From contig NZ_BOQN01000048.1 in the NCBI RefSeq assembly GCF_018332695.1, forward strand, positions 1 through 64,000: a DNA stretch of 64,000 nucleotides, written 5' to 3'. Of the stretch, positions 8,237 to 15,898 are shown piece after piece; within the stretch, counting starts at the first letter, position 1; each line of letters starts with the position of its first letter. Under the pieces are notes generated by a model. It was not told the origin of the DNA, did no database searches, and saw nothing but the letters and a program-made list of their open reading frames with translations. The DNA is from Paractinoplanes toevensis (GTDB taxonomy: Bacteria > Actinomycetota > Actinomycetes > Mycobacteriales > Micromonosporaceae). Position numbers and translations under genes: made by a program.

Positions 8237-9031
8237 ATGCGGACACCACGGCTCGCCGGGCTGAGTCTTGCAACGATCGCCACGGTCGGCTTCGCGATGG
8301 CCGGCTGCGACAACGGCGGCACTGCCAGCACTTCTGCCTCGGGAGCGCCGGTGCCGAGCGTCGCGGCCGGCCCCTCCTCGGGCGCTGCCGAGGCCGGCGC
8401 GGTCTCGGCCCTGTCGAAGGCCACGGCCCTGCTCGGCACGACCAGTTTCACGCTCACCGCGACCTCCGGTACCGGTTTCAAACTGACCGGCGCCATCGAC
8501 CCGGTGGGTGGCAAGGCCACCGCGCAGCTCACCGCGAGCGGCCCGAACGCCGAGATCAACATCAAGTCGCTGCTGATCGGCGACGACCTCTATGCCCAGG
8601 TGCCCGGCATCACGAAGGCCGGCACGTGGACCCACCTCGACGGTTCCCGGCTGCCCGCCGGGGCCAACATCGGCCTGCGGCCGAATCAGATCGACCCGGT
8701 GGGCACGGCGAATCTGCTGGGTGCGGCCACCGACGTCAAAGAGACGGGTACGGGTACGTACGCCGGCTCGCTCGACCTGACCAAGGCGGCCGGTCTCGCC
8801 GGTCTGAGCCAGGTGACGATCGACGGTTACGGCACCGCCGCGTCGAACGTGCCGTTCACGGCCACCCTGGACGACCAGGGCCGGCTCTCCAAGCTCACCA
8901 TCACGGTGCCGCAGGGTGACCCGATCGACGTGACCTACGCCGATTACGGCGCTCCGGTGAACGTCACCGCGCCGGCCGCGGCCGAGATCACCGAGGCCCC
9001 GGACAGCTTCTACAACTCGCTCGGTTCCTGA
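8237..9031 (+). CDS. LppX/LprAFG-like lipoprotein
   Basis: This is a 264-residue secreted lipoprotein. The signal peptide ends in the lipobox FAMAGC, and the lipid-bearing Cys is followed by a Gly/Ser/Thr-rich linker. The mature part (about residues 55-260) shows the alternating pattern of the LppX/LprG fold, a half-barrel that shuttles lipids across the actinobacterial envelope, as in LTATSGTGFKL, YAQVPG and GSRLPAGANIGLRP. The ATG at 8237 has GGGAGG seven bases upstream. Its 3' end overlaps the convergent acyltransferase gene by 22 bases. The proximity to an acyltransferase and a lipase-type gene fits an envelope-lipid role, which is inferred. Confidence 0.8.
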   Translation: MRTPRLAGLSLATIATVGFAMAGCDNGGTASTSASGAPVPSVAAGPSSGAAEAGAVSALSKATALLGTTSFTLTATSGTGFKLTGAIDPVGGKATAQLTASGPNAEINIKSLLIGDDLYAQVPGITKAGTWTHLDGSRLPAGANIGLRPNQIDPVGTANLLGAATDVKETGTGTYAGSLDLTKAAGLAGLSQVTIDGYGTAASNVPFTATLDDQGRLSKLTITVPQGDPIDVTYADYGAPVNVTAPAAAEITEAPDSFYNSLGS

Positions 9032-10080
9032 GCCCGCCGGCGGGCGGTCCAGTCCGTGGTCAACGGGCGGGCCGCCGGCCGGTTCTCCTCGATCCACCTA
9101 TCGATCCGGGCCCACCAGTCGTAGAGCCAGGCCACGCGTTCCTCCTCGCCGGCCGGCACCTCCTCCGGCGGGACACTCCAGAACCGCATGATGAGCTGCT
9201 TGTCCATCGGCAGCTCACGCCACACGTCGGAGACCGTGATCATCCGGTCCAGCCCGGTGTGGGCCACGAAGATCACCCCGGCGTCGGGGGCCGCGTCGAT
9301 CGCCGCGGCCAGACCGCCTGGCTTCGGCGGCAGCAGGTTACGCAGGTTCTCCGCCTTCTTGGCCATGTCGGCGAGCCCGCGCTGGCGCAGCCACTGGATC
9401 GCCTTGACCCTGCGCCGAGGCGTGAAGTTGCCGCCCTCCGGGAAGATCACGAAGGCGTCGTTCTCGTCCAGGCCGACCGCGAGCTCGCCGACCTCGTCCT
9501 CCAGGCTCTTCGTCCCCGGCGTGGTCCGCCCCGGCGTGATGAACCGGCTGGGCAGGCGGTTGAGCAGCACGTCCACCGCCGGGTCCCACTGCAGGGTCGC
9601 CTTGAGCACGATCCGCGGTTCCCGGTCGAACCAGTTGACCAGCGCGTGGATCAGGATGAACGAGTCGCCCGGGCCGGCGTGCCGGCTCACCACGATCTCC
9701 GGGCGGCCCGGGATGGCGGTGTCCGGGTCGGTGCCGACCACGTCCACGGTCAGGTGCAGCGACCAGCGGGCCAGCCAGAACAGCACACCCAGGAACCGGC
9801 CGGTCAGCACGTAGTGGGCGCGCTGGAAGACCGGGCCGCGGATCTTCCACCCGAAGCCGGAGGCCACCCACAGCGCGGCCAGCGCCACCAGGGCCGCCGC
9901 GTCCCACACCACGTAGACGATGCCGAGGAAGACCAGGCGCGGCACCCGCAGGTGGCCCGGCACCAGCGGCGACGCGGCCAGCGCGAGCAGCAGCCAGACC
10001 GGCAGGGTAGTCAGCAGCACCACCGCGAGCAGGACGACCGCGGGGGCGAAGATCAGGCGCCGTATCCAGGTCGGCGGCAT
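9010..10080 (-). CDS. 1-acyl-sn-glycerol-3-phosphate acyltransferase (PlsC-type)
   Basis: This 356-residue membrane acyltransferase has N-terminal hydrophobic segments (about residues 8-35 and 45-75) and a PlsC domain. The HX4D catalytic motif is RHAGPGD near residue 135, and FPEGGNFT is the phosphate/glycerol-binding block. It would transfer an acyl chain from acyl-CoA or acyl-ACP to lysophosphatidate or a related lipid. Its ATG overlaps the stop of the upstream patatin gene by one base, so the two are coupled. A patatin plus an acyltransferase suggests deacylation-reacylation of phospholipids. Confidence 0.87.
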   Translation of the reverse strand: MPPTWIRRLIFAPAVVLLAVVLLTTLPVWLLLALAASPLVPGHLRVPRLVFLGIVYVVWDAAALVALAALWVASGFGWKIRGPVFQRAHYVLTGRFLGVLFWLARWSLHLTVDVVGTDPDTAIPGRPEIVVSRHAGPGDSFILIHALVNWFDREPRIVLKATLQWDPAVDVLLNRLPSRFITPGRTTPGTKSLEDEVGELAVGLDENDAFVIFPEGGNFTPRRRVKAIQWLRQRGLADMAKKAENLRNLLPPKPGGLAAAIDAAPDAGVIFVAHTGLDRMITVSDVWRELPMDKQLIMRFWSVPPEEVPAGEEERVAWLYDWWARIDRWIEENRPAARPLTTDWTARRRAQEPSEL

Positions 10081-10928
10081 CAGTGCGGACCCGGCAATGG
10101 GTGCACGTTGGCGGCCAGGTAGCGGCGGGAGGCGGTGTAGGCACGGCTGATCCGGCGGCCGACCGCGGCCATGTCACGGTAGGCCCACGGGCTGTCGTCG
10201 CGCCCGTCGCCGCTGCCGGCCGGAAGGACATGCACCCGTACATCGTCGGGCAGCGAGGCAACCTCGCGCGCGAACCGGTGCCGGCGGGCGATCTCGAACG
10301 CCACCTGAGCCACCTCCCAGGGCCGGCGGGGCACGCTGAGCGGCCGCTCGATCCGCCCCACCTGAAGCACGAAGATCAGTTTCGCACCGATCCGGACCGC
10401 CTCGCCAATCGGAATCGAGTTGACGATGCCACCGTCCACATAGTGCTCGCCGGACATTTCCATCGGCGGCAGCAGCCCCGGCACCGCGGAGGAGGCCAGC
10501 ACCGCGTCGACCAGCGGACCGCTGTCGAACCAGTGCTCGGCGGCCCGCTCGATGCTGGCCGCGCAGCAGCGGAACGGGATCTTCAGATCGGCGAACGTGG
10601 TGTGCTCGCCCAACTCGCCCTCGAGCAGGCGGCGCAGCGGCATCGGTGAGTGCAGGTGGGTGCGGGCCGCGAACCGGCGCACCTGCCGGCCGATCGAGTC
10701 GCCGTAGACCGCGGCCGCCTCGGGCGAGGTCCAGAGCCGCACCAGCCGGTCGGTGACCGACTCGCTGGGGTCGGCCGCGACCAGAGCACCGTTCACCGCG
10801 CCGATCGACGTGCCGACCACGACGTCCGGTTTGAATCCGGCCCGGAAGAGCGCCCGCAGCATCCCGACCTCGACCGCACCGAGAACGCCGCCACCACCGA
10901 GAACGAACGCCACCGACTCGTTGACCAT
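10080..10928 (-). CDS. Patatin-like phospholipase
   Basis: This 282-residue patatin-family lipid acyl hydrolase has a Ser-Asp dyad. The oxyanion loop GGGGVLGAVE is at residues 11-20, the nucleophile Ser41 is in GTSIGA and Asp165 is in the DGG of HYVDGGIVN. There is no signal peptide, so it acts in the cytoplasm or at the inner membrane face. It is the first gene of a two-gene operon with the PlsC-type acyltransferase. The ATG at 10928 is used; no strong ribosome site is visible. Substrate unknown. Confidence 0.88.
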   Translation of the reverse strand: MVNESVAFVLGGGGVLGAVEVGMLRALFRAGFKPDVVVGTSIGAVNGALVAADPSESVTDRLVRLWTSPEAAAVYGDSIGRQVRRFAARTHLHSPMPLRRLLEGELGEHTTFADLKIPFRCCAASIERAAEHWFDSGPLVDAVLASSAVPGLLPPMEMSGEHYVDGGIVNSIPIGEAVRIGAKLIFVLQVGRIERPLSVPRRPWEVAQVAFEIARRHRFAREVASLPDDVRVHVLPAGSGDGRDDSPWAYRDMAAVGRRISRAYTASRRYLAANVHPLPGPH

Positions 10929-11008
10929 GAGTTCATCGTGTCACGATCCGCGCCGGCCACAGCGGCTCTCGCCTGCGCCCGCACCGCGTCCGTGTCATCA
11001 TCGTCGCC

Positions 11009-12301
11009 GTGACTCTTCCGCGCCGCGCTGTGCTGGCCGCCGGACTGGCCGCCGGTCTCGCCGGGTGCGGCCGGGCCGCCTCGCCCGCCTCGACCTGGGC
11101 GGAGCCGGTTGCCTCGGCCTCCGCAGCGCCGCCCTCGCCGGCTGCCGCCCCGGTCCGCTCGGCCGCGGCCGCCGGGCCGGCCTATGCCGGCAAGGTCCAG
11201 GAAACCCTCACCAAATACCTGAAACCCACAAAAGATAATCCCAAGCATCCCGGGTACGCCGGTGCCGTCGCGCTTGTCCTGCAGGACGGCAGCGCTCGGA
11301 TGACCACGGCGGTCGGGCACGCCCTGCGGTACGGCGCCGGTCCGGTGGATCTGCCCGCGGCCAAGCGCGTCGCCATGCGTACCGACTCGATCTTCGACCT
11401 GGCCTCGCTCACCAAGGTCTACACCGCGATCCTCACGCTGCAGCTGGTCGACCAGGGCAAGATCGCGCTGGACGCGCCGGTCCGGCAGTACCTGCCGGAC
11501 TTCACCGGCGCCGGCAAAGACAAGATCACCGTCGCGATGCTGCTGGCGCACACCAGCGCGCTGCCGGTGGGGGCCAAGGTGACCGGCATGGCGAACAACA
11601 CCGCCCGCTGGCGATCGGTGATGACCACGCCGCTGGTCAGCGGGGGCGTGCCCGGCACCACGTTCCGTTACTCCAGCACCGGTCTCATGGTGCTGGGCCG
11701 GCTGGTCGAGAAGTTCACCGGCAAGACCTTGGACGAGGCGCTGCGCGACAACCTGACCACGCCGCTCGGACTGAAGGACACCGGGTTCCGGCCGCTGAAG
11801 TGGGTGTCCGACAAGTCCCGCCTGGTCGCCACCGATGCCCGCACCGCACGGGGCCTGCTGCGCGGCACGGTCCACGACGACGTGGCCAACATCCTGGGCG
11901 GGGTGGCCGGTCACGCCGGCGTCTTCGGCACTGCCCGGGACGTCGCGGTGATCGGCCAGATGCTGCTCGACGGCGGCACCCACAACGGCCAGCGGATCCT
12001 CTCGGCGGCCACCGTCCAGAAGATGCTCACCAACGTCAACCAGGGCAAGAAGGCGATCGACGCCGAGCGGCCGGGCCGGTCGGCCGACCACGGCCTCGGC
12101 GTCGAGATGAACCAGCCCTGGTTCATGGGCAAGCTGGCCTCGGCGACGGCCTTCGGCCACACCGGCTTCACCGGTACGTCGTTGCTGGTGGTCCCGGCCC
12201 GCCGCATGGTGGTAGTCCTGCTGACGAACCGGGCTCACCCGAACTGGTCGTGGTCCAACCCCGACACTCATCGCGTCGCCGTGCACAACGCGATCGTCTA
12301 G
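11009..12301 (+). CDS. Serine hydrolase, class C beta-lactamase family, lipoprotein
   Basis: This is a 430-residue exported protein. The N-terminal RR (residues 5-6) and hydrophobic stretch end in a lipobox LAGC (Cys20), giving a Tat-type lipoprotein signal. The SxxK motif is S133-LTK136, YSS at about residue 223 stands for the YxN element, and FGHTG near the C terminus is the KTG-equivalent. These are features of class C beta-lactamase-like D-aminopeptidases, esterases and transesterases, so the substrate is not fixed and antibiotic resistance should not be assumed. The GTG at 11009 is chosen because the signal peptide begins there. Its stop overlaps the convergent chitinase stop by four bases. 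Confidence 0.85.
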   Translation: MTLPRRAVLAAGLAAGLAGCGRAASPASTWAEPVASASAAPPSPAAAPVRSAAAAGPAYAGKVQETLTKYLKPTKDNPKHPGYAGAVALVLQDGSARMTTAVGHALRYGAGPVDLPAAKRVAMRTDSIFDLASLTKVYTAILTLQLVDQGKIALDAPVRQYLPDFTGAGKDKITVAMLLAHTSALPVGAKVTGMANNTARWRSVMTTPLVSGGVPGTTFRYSSTGLMVLGRLVEKFTGKTLDEALRDNLTTPLGLKDTGFRPLKWVSDKSRLVATDARTARGLLRGTVHDDVANILGGVAGHAGVFGTARDVAVIGQMLLDGGTHNGQRILSAATVQKMLTNVNQGKKAIDAERPGRSADHGLGVEMNQPWFMGKLASATAFGHTGFTGTSLLVVPARRMVVVLLTNRAHPNWSWSNPDTHRVAVHNAIV

Positions 12302-13695
12302 GGCAGCGCCTTCACGTACTTGCCGTTCTGGTTCTGGAACTCCCAGCCGTAGAACTTGTCCCAGTTGATGCTCCAGGTCATCAGGCCGCGGAAGTTCGGG
12401 TTGGTGCCGCTGCGAACCGCGTACCCTCCGCAATTGGCCCCGCTGACCAGGCAGCCGACCGCCTGCTGGACCGCCGCCGGGGCCACGTAGCCGTTGCCGG
12501 CGCTCACCGAACTCGGCGCGCCGAACGCCACCTGGTCCTCGCGCAGGGCCGGGAAGACGTTCGCGGTGTTGCCGGCCACCGGGAAGCCGGCCAGCAGCAT
12601 GTCGGTCATGGCGATGTGGAAGTCGGCGCCGCCCATCGAGTGGTACTGGTTGTCCAGGCCCATGATCGAGCCGGAGTTGTAGTCCTGGACGTGCAGGATC
12701 GTCAGGTCGTTGCGCAGGGCGTAGATCACCGGGAGGTAGGAACCCGCCCGCGGGTCCTGACCGCCCCACGGTCCCGAGCCGTAGTACTGGTAGCCGAGCT
12801 GGACGAAGAACGTCTCCGGGGCCATGGTCAGCACGAAGCCGGTGCCGTACCGGGCCTTCAGGCTCTTCAGCGCACTGATCAGGTTGACGATCACCGGGGT
12901 GGTCGGGTTCTTGAAGTCGGTGTCGCCGGTGTTCAGGGACAGCGAGTGGCCCTCGAAGTCGACGTCCACGCCGTCCAGGCCGTACTTGTCGACGATCGCG
13001 CTGACCGAGCTGACGAACTTGTCACGGGCCGCCGTCGTGGTGAGCTGCACTTGGCCGTTGGCGCCGCCGATGGAGAGCAGGACCTTCTTGCCGGCCGCCC
13101 GTTTCGCCCGGATGGCGGCGATGAAGTCGGCCTCCGACTCCACGCCCGGGCATTCGGTGGCCGGGCACAGGGTGAAGCGGATGTCGCCGGAGGTCGCGCT
13201 GGTGGGCTCGCCGAAGGCGAGGTTGATGATGTCCCAGTTGGCCGGTACGTCGGACATCCGCAGGTAGCCGGAGCCGTTGGCGAAACTGGCGTGCAGGTAG
13301 CCGATGAGCGCGTGCTTCGGGATTCCGGTGACCGGGGAGCTGGTCGGCGGAGTCGTCGGCGGCGTGGTCGGCGCGGTGGTGGGCGGGGTTGTCGGCGGCG
13401 TGGTGGTCGGGGCGGTCGTCGGCGGCGTGGTGGGCGTGGTGCCCCCGCAGACCCCGCTGTCGGCCCACACGTCCCACTGGCCGGAGTGGGTGGCCGGTGA
13501 CTCGTTCTGGGTCCACCACTTGGCCGAGTAGTTGTGGCCGTTCTGCGAGGCGGAGTTGCCACCGACGTAGACGGCCGTGGCGCTCCACGCCGGCGCGCAG
13601 GCGGTCGCGGCATTTGCCGAGGTGGCGAGATAGACGGGAATGCCGCCCAGGAGAAGAGCGGCGGCAGCCATGGCGAAGATCGTCGATCGGCGCAT
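12298..13695 (-). CDS. Secreted GH18 chitinase with CBM5/12
   Basis: This 465-residue secreted chitinase has a Sec signal peptide (about 1-30, ending SANAA) and a CBM5/12 chitin-binding module (about 33-84) with AKWWTQNESP. A Thr/Pro linker (about 87-123) leads to a GH18 barrel. The catalytic signature DGVDVDFE (residues 241-248, acid Glu248) is intact, as is the SIGG strand. It would hydrolyse chitin. The ATG at 13695 is chosen; a TTG at 13701 would add two residues. No ribosome site is visible, and TAATAAT lies seven bases upstream, so the transcript may be leaderless. The element TTAACAGTCCTAA upstream is shared with the chitinase gene at 22.8 kb. Confidence 0.93.
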   Translation of the reverse strand: MRRSTIFAMAAAALLLGGIPVYLATSANAATACAPAWSATAVYVGGNSASQNGHNYSAKWWTQNESPATHSGQWDVWADSGVCGGTTPTTPPTTAPTTTPPTTPPTTAPTTPPTTPPTSSPVTGIPKHALIGYLHASFANGSGYLRMSDVPANWDIINLAFGEPTSATSGDIRFTLCPATECPGVESEADFIAAIRAKRAAGKKVLLSIGGANGQVQLTTTAARDKFVSSVSAIVDKYGLDGVDVDFEGHSLSLNTGDTDFKNPTTPVIVNLISALKSLKARYGTGFVLTMAPETFFVQLGYQYYGSGPWGGQDPRAGSYLPVIYALRNDLTILHVQDYNSGSIMGLDNQYHSMGGADFHIAMTDMLLAGFPVAGNTANVFPALREDQVAFGAPSSVSAGNGYVAPAAVQQAVGCLVSGANCGGYAVRSGTNPNFRGLMTWSINWDKFYGWEFQNQNGKYVKALP

Positions 13696-13704
13696 GGCCA
13701 ATTA

Positions 13705-13717
13705 TTAGGACTGTTAA
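13705..13717 (-). promoter_or_regulatory. Candidate chitinase regulatory element, copy 1
   Basis: On the minus strand this reads TTAACAGTCCTAA. It matches TTAAGAGTCTTAA (22753-22765) at 11 of 13 positions, and both are preceded by G. Both lie just upstream of chitinase genes, which suggests a common regulator. Confidence 0.4.
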
Positions 13718-13930
13718 CTGTAAAAGTAAATAGACAGCAACCACTGCGCTGGGGTGGCGCTGCTCAGACGATCAACTCCGTGCCCGGCTCGTCACCCGGA
13801 CAGGCGACATGGTGGAGGCAAGCGCGCTGTTTTGGATAGCGTCGGCCCGTCTTCGGCGATTGGACTAAACCGGAGCAACGAGACGGACATCTTGAAGGAA
13901 GCCGCCGGCCCCCGAGCAGGGCAAGGCGGG

Positions 13931-14257
13931 ATGGCAAGCGTGGATGCCGGATCGTTCAACACCCCCGCATACTTTTCACCTGCACGCGGCTCGGCGTGGG
14001 CTTGTCGAAGGGTGCGTGCGTTGCACTGGCTCGTGTTCGTTCTTGTCCTCGCCTCCCTGCCCCTGGTGGCCTTCGGCATGTGGCTCGGCTTCAATCTCAT
14101 GCTCGCCAAGTGGCACGGCTTGGAGGCGCTGGACAAGACGCCCCAGGTCTACCGACCCTTCCGTCCGCAGGACTGGACGGTGCGCAAGCTGCCGGTCGAC
14201 CCGGTGCAGCCACCCGCCGACCCGCAGGCGCCGACCCAACTGCCGCCCGCTGCATAG
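13931..14257 (+). CDS. Small single-pass membrane protein, hypothetical
   Basis: This is a 108-residue protein. A transmembrane helix of about 25 residues (roughly 33-58, LVFVLVLASLPLVAFGMWLG) is followed by a Pro-rich tail ending QLPPAA. The ATG at 13931 is preceded by AAGGCGGG; the frame is open to 13754 but the upstream translation looks random. It lies directly before the first copy of the 64-bp direct repeat described at 14256. Before that insertion it would have sat just upstream of the nei glycosylase gene. No family recognised. Confidence 0.5.
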   Translation: MASVDAGSFNTPAYFSPARGSAWACRRVRALHWLVFVLVLASLPLVAFGMWLGFNLMLAKWHGLEALDKTPQVYRPFRPQDWTVRKLPVDPVQPPADPQAPTQLPPAA

Positions 14258-14319
14258 CTCGGATGGCGCGGAAACGGGCCACCTGAGTACGTTGCCTCTC
14301 GTGCCAGAGGAACACCATC
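14256..14319 (+). repeat. 64-bp imperfect direct repeat, copy 1 (duplicate of nei leader and start)
   Basis: This stretch repeats 15043-15109 with a few substitutions and small gaps. It includes the segment GGCGCGGAAACGGGCCACCT and the start GTGCCAGAGG of the nei gene, so it carries a duplicate of the nei leader and first codons. After the repeat the frame from GTG 14301 loses resemblance to nei and stops at about 14438. Confidence 0.8.
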
Positions 14320-14376
14320 CGCAGCCGCGTTCGCGCTTAATCGGGTGTCTACCAGGGACTAAGCCGGGCAGTTCAG

Positions 14377-14508
14377 TCCACGTTGAAGCGCCATGGTCGA
14401 GATCGGTTCGGGCATGTCGAGCACGTCTACGCGCCTGAGGGCAGGCCGGTCGGCTTCGTGCGCGAGCCGCTGTACACCGTTGAGGATCTTGAGCGATTCT
14501 TTGGCTGA
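14377..14508 (+). pseudogene. Possible gene remnant
   Basis: From TTG 14377 to the TGA at 14508 the frame reads about 43 residues with protein-like composition: HVEHVYAPEGRPVGFVREP, then a C-terminal TVEDLERFFG. The stretch is too short and lacks a ribosome site, so it may be the tail of a gene lost when the region was rearranged. No family recognised. Confidence 0.25.
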
Positions 14509-14785
14509 CACGCGAAGGACCACCTAAAGGTCGGAAGCCCTCAAGCGGCCTGGGCGCCAATCCTTCGGCGCTACCCCGTGTGGCGGGTTCGCCAGACCGC
14601 CAGGTCAACGACCCCGCCCGCTGTGGCCGACGCTGCGGGCTCTGGGGTCGGCGGTTCGGCCGCCGCTATGGCTTGGCGGGCTGACGGATACGTCGAGAAA
14701 TCGTGGCGATCTTGCTAAGGCGGAGCATTTCGTTTTGCATGGCGTTCTCTCTGTGTCGGGTCGCCGTACCCCGAAAACAGAAAAA

Positions 14786-14827
14786 CTCGGGGGACACGGC
14801 ATCTGTCAGATGCGGTGCTCTCCCGAG
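14786..14827. other. Strong imperfect hairpin in the insertion
   Basis: The outer arms CTCGGG (14786-14791) and CCCGAG (14822-14827), then CAC/GTG, then GCATCTG and CAGATGC around a single T, form a 42-base stem-loop with few bulges. It lies in the gene-poor insertion. It could be an RNA structure, a terminator or a recombinase-recognition structure; the sequence alone does not decide. Confidence 0.45.
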
Positions 14828-15042
14828 CGAGTGGTTACCTGGCGTCGCGAGCCACGAGGCGGCGTGACCGATGGTCTGAAGGTGCCGCCCCGGCTGCCCT
14901 GCGGCGGCCGTGCGACACCAAGGTACGTGCGGATGAGATCGCGTGGCAAGAGACCGGACCATCCGAACCTCCGACCCACCCGGCCCCACCCCCGTCATGC
15001 TTACTCAGGTCTGAGCAGGGGAAGTCACACAAGCCGCTGACC

Positions 15043-15109
15043 AGCTCAGATGGCGCGGAAACGGGCCACCTGAGTACCGTTGCTGTTCGTGCCAGAGGGA
15101 CACACCATT
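15043..15109 (+). repeat. 64-bp imperfect direct repeat, copy 2 (native nei leader)
   Basis: This is the native copy, running into the nei coding region. It contains the inverted repeat CTCAGATGG (15046-15054) and CCACCTGAG (15067-15075), 8 of 9 paired, with a 12-base spacer. The same CTCAG/CTGAG half-sites occur at 15004-15015. Confidence 0.8.
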
Positions 15110-15898
15110 CACCGACTCGCTGCCCGCCATCGTGAGTTGTTCGCCGGGGAGAAAATCGGCGTCGACTCGCCGCAGGGGCGGTTCGCCGCGGGGGCCGCGC
15201 TGGTCGACGGGCGCACGCTGGTCGACACCGAGGCCTACGGCAAGCATCTGCTCCACCACTATGACGGCGACCTCAGCGTGCACGTCCACCTGGGGCTCTA
15301 CGGAAAGTTCGCGGACGGTGAGCCGCCCGCGCCGGCGCCGGTCGGGCAGGTGCGGATGCGGCTGATCGGCGACCGCCACTGGCTGGAGCTGCGCGGGCCG
15401 ACCGCGTGCGAGGTGCTCGACCCGTTGCAGGCGCAGCGGCTGCGGGACCGGCTGGGCGCCGATCCGCTGCGCGACGACGCCGACCCGGCCGTCGCGTTCC
15501 GGCGGATCGCGACCAGCACCAAGCCGATCTTCGCGCTGCTGATGGACCAGTCGATCGTGGCCGGGTGCGGCCTGATCTACGCGAACGAGGTGCTGTTCCG
15601 GGCCGGGCTGGCGCCGACCACGCCGGGGCGGTTGATCGGGGCCGAGGGGTGGGACGCGCTCTGGGCCGACCTGCGGGCGCTGATGAAGGAGGGCGTGCTG
15701 CGCGGCCGGATCGACACCGTGCACACCGAGCACACGCCGGAGGCGATGCGGCGGGCGCCGCGGGTGGACCGGCACGGCGGCGAGGTGTACGTCTACCGCC
15801 GTCCCGGCCAGCCGTGCCTGGTCTGCGGCACCGCGGTGAGCCGTGGCCCGCTGGCCGGCCGGAACCTGTACTGGTGCCCGGCCTGCCAGAAGGGTTAG
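15089..15898 (+). CDS. Fpg/Nei family DNA glycosylase (endonuclease VIII-like)
   Basis: This 269-residue base-excision-repair glycosylase/AP lyase of the Fpg/Nei family begins PEGHT after the initiator, the signature of the Nei2 branch of actinobacteria. Pro2 forms the Schiff base and Glu3 is catalytic. The helix-two-turn-helix region contains DQSIVAGCGLIYANEVLF, and the C terminus has a zinc finger, CLVCG ... CPACQ. The GTG at 15089 is required so that Pro is residue 2. The leader and first codons are duplicated 790 bases upstream. The stop overlaps the convergent deacetylase stop by four bases. Confidence 0.92.
   Translation: MPEGHTIHRLAARHRELFAGEKIGVDSPQGRFAAGAALVDGRTLVDTEAYGKHLLHHYDGDLSVHVHLGLYGKFADGEPPAPAPVGQVRMRLIGDRHWLELRGPTACEVLDPLQAQRLRDRLGADPLRDDADPAVAFRRIATSTKPIFALLMDQSIVAGCGLIYANEVLFRAGLAPTTPGRLIGAEGWDALWADLRALMKEGVLRGRIDTVHTEHTPEAMRRAPRVDRHGGEVYVYRRPGQPCLVCGTAVSRGPLAGRNLYWCPACQKG

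Larger units (their letters stand above)
14258..15088. other. Gene-poor insertion between direct repeats
   Basis: This ~790-base segment lies between two copies of the nei leader and holds no convincing gene of normal size. Contents noted: a possible gene remnant at 14377-14508, a strong imperfect hairpin at 14786-14827, a possible 24-codon minus-strand ORF at 14666-14740 with AGAGAG upstream, and a CTCAG/CTGAG inverted repeat at 15004-15015 near the right copy. Local GC is lower than in flanking genes. It looks like a decayed or minimal integrated element; that reading is inferred. Confidence 0.5.

Noticed and set aside
11009..12301. Beta-lactam resistance gene
   Set aside because: The SxxK hydrolase is of the general class C-like type and lacks evidence of beta-lactamase activity; most such lipoproteins are esterases or peptidases.
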